DNA of 64,000 nucleotides from positions 62,001 through 126,000 of the forward strand of contig JANQJF010000128.1 in the NCBI GenBank assembly GCA_028281765.1, given 5' to 3'. The DNA comes from Planctomycetota bacterium. GTDB lineage: Bacteria > Planctomycetota > UBA1135 > UBA2386. How positions within the stretch are numbered: the stretch's first letter is position 1; the number at the start of each line of letters is the position of its first letter. Shown here one piece after another: positions 59,336-64,000 of this stretch. Made by a program: the position numbers and the translations under genes. The notes below the pieces were generated by a model that was not told where the DNA came from, searched no databases, and saw only the letters and a list, made by a program, of their open reading frames with translations.

Positions 59336-60229
59336 TCACTTGCCCGCGCCGGCGACCTGCTCGTTGTGTTCTTGGCGCGCGATGCAGAGCTCGAGCACGC
59401 GCTTCTGGCGCTCGAGGAAATACTGGATCGACTGCCGGAACGACTCGGTCATGTTGTTCTGCATGTCGCCGTAGCCGACCCACATCGACCCCTTCGTGTG
59501 GGCTTTGCTGACCGCGACGTAGAACTTCGTCGTCCCCTTCAGAGACGGCAGATACTTCTCCGCAGGCTTCAGGATCTTGGCGAACGCCTTGGCGTCCTTG
59601 CGGCCCTCTCCCTTGGAGGCGAAGCCCGCCAGGTTGCTGTGCGCTTTCTCGACGCCTTTGAGCGCGGCGCGTAGATCCTTCAGTTTCGCCTCCGCGACGG
59701 ACGGCTTGAGCTTGAACGGCGTGACGAACCGCTTGCCCTTGCACACGGTGCAGGGATAGCCGCCCTTGCCCTTGCAGCAGCCGCACTTCGCCGGCTTCTT
59801 GGAGCCGCCCTTGATCGGGAAGCTGCCCTCGTTGCCACACACCATGCATACCTGCACGCCGGCCCCCATGCATCCCGGGCACGGCGACTGCTCGAGGATG
59901 TCGATCGTCTTGCCCGTCGCGTTGCAGATGCGGCACGGCGCGGCCCCCTTGCCCTCGGGGTCCTTGCTGACGTCGCGCTTGCACTCGAGGCACGACTTCG
60001 TGCGCTCGGCGCGGGCGCAGTGCGGGCACTCGTGCTTCTTCGACCGCTTGCACGTCGGGCACGGAGCGGTCTCGAACTTCTTCCACTGCAGGAACCCGGC
60101 GTCGTCCTTCTTCGTCTCCCGCTCGAGCTTGTCGGGCGGGACCCAACCGAGCGGCATCAGCTTTTGCGCGCCGGCGTCGACGGCGAACAGGAGACCGACG
60201 AGAAGTGCGAGGATCTTGGCGTGATTCAC
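59336..60229 (-). CDS. Secreted protein with DnaJ-type CxxC zinc-finger-like repeats
   Basis: 297 residues from GTG 60229; the longer frame to 60415 lacks a signal-compatible start. Signal peptide VNHAKILALLVGLLFAVDAG ending AQ. At least eight CxxC pairs: APCPTCKRSKKHECPHC, SCLECKRDVS, CRICNATGKT, CPGCMGAGVQVCMVCG and KCGCCKGKGGYPCTVCKG. They resemble DnaJ CxxCxGxG repeats but no J domain is present. The C-terminal half is helical (LKDLRAALKGVEKAHSNLAG). Divergent from the tandem-Sec gene at 60479 with 249 bp between, a shared promoter region. A secreted Zn or Fe-S scaffold is possible. Confidence 0.85.
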   Translation of the reverse strand: MNHAKILALLVGLLFAVDAGAQKLMPLGWVPPDKLERETKKDDAGFLQWKKFETAPCPTCKRSKKHECPHCARAERTKSCLECKRDVSKDPEGKGAAPCRICNATGKTIDILEQSPCPGCMGAGVQVCMVCGNEGSFPIKGGSKKPAKCGCCKGKGGYPCTVCKGKRFVTPFKLKPSVAEAKLKDLRAALKGVEKAHSNLAGFASKGEGRKDAKAFAKILKPAEKYLPSLKGTTKFYVAVSKAHTKGSMWVGYGDMQNNMTESFRQSIQYFLERQKRVLELCIARQEHNEQVAGAGK

Positions 60230-60478
60230 GGGTGGGCCTTCGTCCGGGGTACGCTCAGACGATAGTCGCGCCGCGCACCGCGGAGCAAGCACCTCCGCTG
60301 GGGCCTCCAGGTCCATCGCTTTCCGCCTGGCCCGACGCGACTTACGCCGACCGTGCTCACAACCGGCCCCCGGGTAAGGAAATGGCTCGACATCCTGTTC
60401 CCGAGCCGTTCTCACGCTCTATACTCCCCGTGTTCGCCCGATGACCTGCCCAAGGACCTCGGACCTCTCGGAGACAGA

Positions 60479-61456
60479 ATGCTCAACTCGCTAGTCAGAC
60501 TTCTGCCGCTCGCGTTCCTCATGGCCATCATCGCCGCGCCGGCTGGCGCGGCCCCCCAGTGATGAACGGGCGGTGGTAGCTCGGGTCCGAGCTACGGTGG
60601 TCCCGGTGACGGGGGTGGTGGCGGCACGGGTGGCGGCCTCGGTGGAGGCGGCGGCCGTGGCGGCGCTGGTGGCGGCACGGGCGGCGGCATGACCGGCCCG
60701 GGCGGCGGCGGCCCCTCGACGGGCGGCGGCGGCATCCAGGTCGACATGCGTCGGCGTGAGACGTCGAAGAACCTGCTGAAGATCGACTGGAAGCACCCGG
60801 TCTACGCTCCGGACCTCGGCAAGGTCGAGACCGGTCGCACGACGACGGGCGCCGCGTTCACGGCGCTGCCGCGCGACAAGGCGTTCGTCGAGATCAGCGA
60901 AGACGGCGACGATCGCCCGCTTCTCGTCCTGCGTGAGTGCACGAAGTGCAAGGGCAGCGACGCCGCCCTTCTGTCGCGCAAGCTCGACAACGAGAAGACC
61001 GTCCTGATGACGCGCTGGTTCCGCTGCGTGAAGCTGCCGACCGACGTGCTCGAGAAGGACCACCCGTTCCGCAACCTCTTCGCCGAAGAGCATCCGCCGC
61101 ACTTGTTCCTCTGCGACAAGCACGGCAAAAACGTGATCCCGCTCGACGGCAACCAGGCTCAGACCCTTCTCTGGAAGGAGATGAGCAAGGTGCTGAAGGA
61201 GCGCTACGACCGCGACGCCAAGAAGGCGATCAAGGAGATCCGCCGCCTCCTGAACAAGTTCGACCTCCTCGACTACAAGGAGGACGAATACATGGCGCGC
61301 CTCGATGACGAGCTCGTGAAGAACGGCCCGAAGTCGTCCAAGGCGAAGAAGCTCCGCAAGCAGATCGACAAGGTCCGCAAGGAGCGGGACGCCATGAAGA
61401 AGAAGGAGCGCAAGCTGTTCGACCTCAAGCTGCGCGAACCAAAGGCAAGTGACTGA
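60479..61456 (+). CDS. Secreted tandem-Sec selenoprotein (UGA-UGA at 60560-60565) with Gly-rich linker and CxxC region
   Basis: Read from ATG 60479 (GGAG 7 nt upstream) to TGA 61454-61456 with UGAs at residues 28 and 29 as Sec, this is 325 residues. Signal peptide MLNSLVRLLPLAFLMAIIAA ends near PAGA, and the mature protein begins APQUUTGGGSSG. A ~60-residue Gly-rich linker follows. The folded part has LVLRECTKCKGSDAALL with a CxxC pair, then RWFRCVKL and HLFLCDKHG. The last 90 residues are Lys-rich coiled coil (KKLRKQIDKVRKERDAMKKK). Without recoding, translation stops after the signal peptide. An ATG at 60689 would lack the signal peptide. No family recognised; a redox-active UU pair plus CxxC is inferred. 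Confidence 0.9.
60576..60595 (+). promoter_or_regulatory. Candidate bacterial SECIS hairpin for the tandem UGA pair
   Basis: GTAGCTCG (60576-60583) pairs perfectly with CGAGCTAC (60588-60595) around GGTC. Loop starts 18 nt after the second UGA and 21 nt after the first, so one hairpin could serve both codons. Eight uninterrupted pairs in a Gly-rich coding stretch is more than low-complexity sequence would need. Confidence 0.87.
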
Positions 61457-62780
61457 GAGACCGGTCTTGAACCAACTCCCCACTGCGGGTCGCCGCGCGC
61501 GACCCGCCCAAAAGCGCCCCGGTCTGTCGAAGGTCGGGGCGTTTGCCGTAGTCGTCTTGTCGCTCCTCCTCGCGGCTCCCGCGCTCGCACAGCGTGACGA
61601 GCCGGACCGCAAGCCGAAGAAGGACGCGGACAAGTGGAAAGAGGACCCCTACACGAAGAACGAGACCGAGGCGCTCGAGAAGGCGGGCATCGTCAAGCTC
61701 GGGCCAATCGGCTGGCGCCCCTCGTTCACGAGTGAGCGCATCGAGCAAGCCCTCGGCGACGTCAAGATCCGTTGGATCGAGACGCCGCACTTCCGCCTGG
61801 GATGCGCCGTCAAGTCGTGGAAGGTGCCCTCCCACCCCAAGAAGGTCCGCAAGCGCGTCTACGAGGAGATCGCGCGGCTCCGGAAGAAGCTGCCGACCGT
61901 CAAGAAGAAGCCGAAGACGCTGAGCCCTTGGCTGCGCGCGCATCTGTTCGCCCAGCGGCTCGAAGAGCTCTACGCCGAGATCCAGGAGATCCTCGGCGTC
62001 ACGGACGAGAGCTTCCCGAAGGACGGCGAGAAGATCGACGGCGAGTACATGGGGCGCGGCCCCTACCTCGGCGTGAAGGGCAAGTTCAACGTCTTGATCC
62101 TGCAGAAGGAGTCCGACTGCGCACGCTTCCTGTCGACGTTCACCCCGTCGAAGGGCACGGATCCGAGCCGCTGGTTCACCGCAGAGCCTGCCGACTGCTT
62201 CCTGTTCGCCACGGCCGTCGAGTTCGCCGAGGAGGCGTACAAGGACGACACCGCTATGTGGGCGCACGTGCAGTTCAACCTGGTCAGCAACCTCACCGAC
62301 GCGTACCGCGGCTACATGTACCGCATGCCGGTCTGGTGGCAGGAAGGACTGGCCCACGACTTCCGTCGCGAAGTCTACGAGGAGCGCAACGCGTTCTCGG
62401 GGATCGCGGACAAGACCGAACGCCTGTTCAAGAAGGAGTTCTCGAACTGGGAGAAGCGCTGCTACGGCCTCATCAAGCACGGCCTGACGAAGCCCGCTCG
62501 CGTGACGTGCACTCAATTCACCCACAACAAGCTGAAGTTCGTCGACCACATCGAGATCTGGTCGCGAGTGCAGTTCTTGCGCAGCCTTGGAGACGACAAG
62601 TTCGGCAAGCTGATCCACGCGCTGAGCGGTTGCTACACCGCGCAGGGGACCGGCGCGCCGAAGGAGTACATCCTCAAGGTGCAGGAGCAAGCGATCCAAG
62701 ACATCTGGGGCTGGTCGCTCGACGAGTTCGACGAGGCTTGGAAGAAGTGGGCGAAGAAGAAGTACAAGAACGCCAAGTAG
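61449..62780 (+). CDS. Secreted protein of unknown function, DUF1570-like
   Basis: 443 residues from GTG 61449, which overlaps the selenoprotein stop by 8 nt; a TTG at 61467 is an alternative. After a long basic n-region there is a signal helix (GAFAVVVLSLLLAAPALAQ). Residues 80-440 are helical: KIRWIETPHFRLGCAVKSWK and MPVWWQEGLAHDFRREVYE resemble peptidase-like DUF1570 proteins, where the catalytic site would read HE; here QEGLAHDF lacks the HExxH zinc motif. The overlap places it in an operon with the tandem-Sec gene. Confidence 0.72.
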   Translation: MTERPVLNQLPTAGRRARPAQKRPGLSKVGAFAVVVLSLLLAAPALAQRDEPDRKPKKDADKWKEDPYTKNETEALEKAGIVKLGPIGWRPSFTSERIEQALGDVKIRWIETPHFRLGCAVKSWKVPSHPKKVRKRVYEEIARLRKKLPTVKKKPKTLSPWLRAHLFAQRLEELYAEIQEILGVTDESFPKDGEKIDGEYMGRGPYLGVKGKFNVLILQKESDCARFLSTFTPSKGTDPSRWFTAEPADCFLFATAVEFAEEAYKDDTAMWAHVQFNLVSNLTDAYRGYMYRMPVWWQEGLAHDFRREVYEERNAFSGIADKTERLFKKEFSNWEKRCYGLIKHGLTKPARVTCTQFTHNKLKFVDHIEIWSRVQFLRSLGDDKFGKLIHALSGCYTAQGTGAPKEYILKVQEQAIQDIWGWSLDEFDEAWKKWAKKKYKNAK

Positions 62781-63583
62781 GCGGCCGCGACGGCACGAAC
62801 TACCGACTCACCGCCGAGCACGTCGCGGCGTTCGAGCACGACGGTTACGTGCATCTGCCCGGGGTTCTGAGCGACGAGGAAGTCGCGTCGCTCGAAGCCG
62901 ACTACGACCGGCTGATCCGCGGCGAGATCGAAGTCCCCGGCAAGGACTTCTGCGACATGTCAGGCGACTACTCGAAGGACCCCGCCGACTTCTCGATCAT
63001 CAACGTGATGCTGCCGCGCAAGTATCACCCGGCGTGGCGGGGCAACGTCTACGAGCAGCGCGCAGCGACGATCGCACGGCAGCTCTGCGGTGACGGCATG
63101 GCGATCGACTACGACCAGCTGCTCGCGAAGCGGCCCGGCAAGGACGACGCGGTGTTCGCCTGGCACCAGGACCTCGCCTACTGGCCGGTCACCGACGATC
63201 TACGAACCGCCACGCTCTGGCTCGCGATCGACGACTCGACGATCGAGAACGGCTGCATGCGCTTCGTGCCCGGATCCCATCGCGAGCCCGCACTCCGCCC
63301 CCACCGCCCCGCCACCGGCGACCGCAGCGAATCCCACACGCTGATCGCCGAGGTCGACGAGAACCGCGACGAGGTCCGCTACGCGGAGATCCGCCGCGGC
63401 GACGTCACGGTGCACAACGAGAGCGTGATCCACGGCAGCGGCGGGAACACCAGCGACCGCTGGCGCCGAGCCTACGTGATCGCGTTCCGCAGCCGCGAAA
63501 CCATCGCCGAGGAGCGCCGGCTGGGTTTCACGCATTCCCACAACGACGAGGACGACGTCCTGCGTGACGTGGGCGGCGACTGA
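62747..63583 (+). CDS. Phytanoyl-CoA dioxygenase (PhyH) family protein
   Basis: About 278 residues if the in-frame GTG 62747 inside the upstream gene is used; no ATG precedes the domain, so the start is uncertain. PhyH pattern: LTAEHVAAFEHDGYVHLPGV, then the iron-binding VFAWHQDLAYWP (HxD), GCMRFVPGSHRE, and the distal His in NESVIHGSGGN followed by RRAYVIAFRSRE with the 2-oxoglutarate-binding Arg. Fe(II)/2-oxoglutarate oxygenase; substrate unknown. Confidence 0.9.
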   Translation: MGEEEVQERQVGGRDGTNYRLTAEHVAAFEHDGYVHLPGVLSDEEVASLEADYDRLIRGEIEVPGKDFCDMSGDYSKDPADFSIINVMLPRKYHPAWRGNVYEQRAATIARQLCGDGMAIDYDQLLAKRPGKDDAVFAWHQDLAYWPVTDDLRTATLWLAIDDSTIENGCMRFVPGSHREPALRPHRPATGDRSESHTLIAEVDENRDEVRYAEIRRGDVTVHNESVIHGSGGNTSDRWRRAYVIAFRSRETIAEERRLGFTHSHNDEDDVLRDVGGD

Positions 63584-63673
63584 GCCCCGAATTCCGCGGT
63601 TCCATGTCCCGGCGGCCCGGCTCCCGGCCTTGACCCTGGCCCAACGTCTGCCATTTGCCAGATCGGAGTCGCC

Positions 63674-64000
63674 GTGTTCGGAATCAAGCTCGTGTCGTGT
63701 CTGGGTGCTCTCGCCGCGTGCTGTTCGCTCTGCCCGAGCGAAGCTCGCGCGCAGACCCTGTTCGAATGGGCGCCCAAGCATCATCTGCCCCCACACGCCG
63801 CCATCAGCTACGCCGGGGCCTTCCTCGATGTGGACGGCGACCTCGACCTCGATCTAGTCGTCGCGAACCAGGGACAGAACACGGCCTATCGGAACGACGG
63901 ACACGGGCGCTTCTCCGAGTTCGGCGGCCTTCTGCCCACCGACGACGACGAGACCCACTGCGTCGTCGCGTTCGACTTCGACAGGGACGGCGACCTCGAC
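63674..64000 (+). CDS. Secreted FG-GAP/VCBS-repeat protein, truncated at the right edge
   Basis: 109 residues visible from GTG 63674 and open to the window end. Signal peptide-like start VFGIKLVSCLGALAACCSLC ending EARAQ. Ca-binding repeat units FLDVDGDLDLDLVVANQGQN and FDFDRDGDLD are VCBS/FG-GAP-type, so a long propeller protein is likely. The start codon is a GTG with weak support (GGAG at 63665-63668 lies 5 nt upstream). Confidence 0.8.
   Translation, partial: MFGIKLVSCLGALAACCSLCPSEARAQTLFEWAPKHHLPPHAAISYAGAFLDVDGDLDLDLVVANQGQNTAYRNDGHGRFSEFGGLLPTDDDETHCVVAFDFDRDGDLD

Noticed and set aside
56582-59674. 1030-residue plus-strand frame
   Set aside because: Antisense to the triple trypsin-like gene; it has only low-complexity Arg/Asp/Val sequence.
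51991-61456. UGA reassigned to Trp or another amino acid genome-wide
   Set aside because: Many genes in the window end at UGA with the next gene overlapping by ATGA or GTGA (for example 9998-10001, 21613-21616), and Trp is encoded by TGG. UGA is therefore a normal stop apart from the SECIS-associated sites.
60689-61456. Tandem-Sec gene starting at ATG 60689, without Sec
   Set aside because: This start drops the perfect signal peptide upstream in the same frame and leaves a long Gly-rich N-terminus with no good ribosome binding site. The hairpin at 60576 would also be unexplained.

Overview
The window is GC-rich DNA packed with genes on both strands. It most likely comes from a free-living Planctomycetota bacterium, perhaps the deep-branching high-GC group around isolates such as Poly30, Pla133 and Pla163. 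Reasons: large Ser/Thr kinases carrying sulfatase-modifying-factor or TPR-like tails next to atypical ECF sigma factors, many secreted beta-helix, FG-GAP and Kelch proteins, stand-alone type II pseudopilins, and many secreted proteins of unknown function. No phage, insertion sequence, CRISPR array, rRNA or tRNA was recognised. The assignment is inference from gene content only.

Layout. 1-4.6 kb: end of a helical-repeat protein, a ~125-nt palindrome, a DUF4382 lipoprotein, a GNAT acetyltransferase and a small protein. 4.5-14.1 kb (minus): a YyaL-type thioredoxin-domain lipoprotein, then a translationally coupled operon of TPR protein, ExbB/TolQ, ExbD/TolR and a large membrane protein joining a PD40-like propeller to a squalene-cyclase-like toroid. 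14.2-24.8 kb: two pseudopilins, a SlyD-like PPIase, a Uma2 endonuclease-fold protein, miaB-ribD, a subtilase, a HEAT lipoprotein, a cluster of palindromes, HU and an isochorismatase-fold hydrolase. 24.8-34 kb: secreted proteins, an AlkC/AlkD-like repair protein and a GntR regulator with a clear operator beside a DUF4932 protein. 34-40.8 kb: two kinase genes and two ECF sigma genes in alternating orientation. 40.8-46.6 kb: four secreted beta-helix or FG-GAP proteins. 46.6-51.8 kb: housekeeping genes (mnmA, yajC, a yraN-like gene, a polyprenyl glycosylphosphotransferase, serA). 51.9-64 kb: secreted proteins, three of which are read here as selenoprotein genes.

The main discovery is in the last 12 kb. 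Three genes are interrupted by in-frame UGA codons that the usual annotation would treat as stops: a signal-peptide protein with two HMA-like domains, each with one UGA (52129 and 52366); an EF-hand lipoprotein fused to an iodothyronine-deiodinase-like domain with UGA at the family's Sec position (53493); and a secreted protein with two consecutive UGAs just after its signal peptide (60560-60565). Each UGA site is followed by a 7-8 bp hairpin whose 4-5 nt loop has GU at positions 2-3 (CGUGC, CGUGC, GGUC, GGUC), 18-27 nt after the UGA, as expected of a bacterial SECIS. The three genes encode exported proteins, which suggests an envelope selenoproteome. The Sec machinery (selA, selB, selC, selD) is not in the window.

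A second theme is a shared C-terminal module (pattern roughly GxGC ... PLDxIGMxGC ... GxxFYxQxxxLDPxAxxLGxxxTNA) on five secreted proteins with unrelated N-terminal parts, with a shorter variant on two more. It may be a lineage-specific sorting or anchoring domain.
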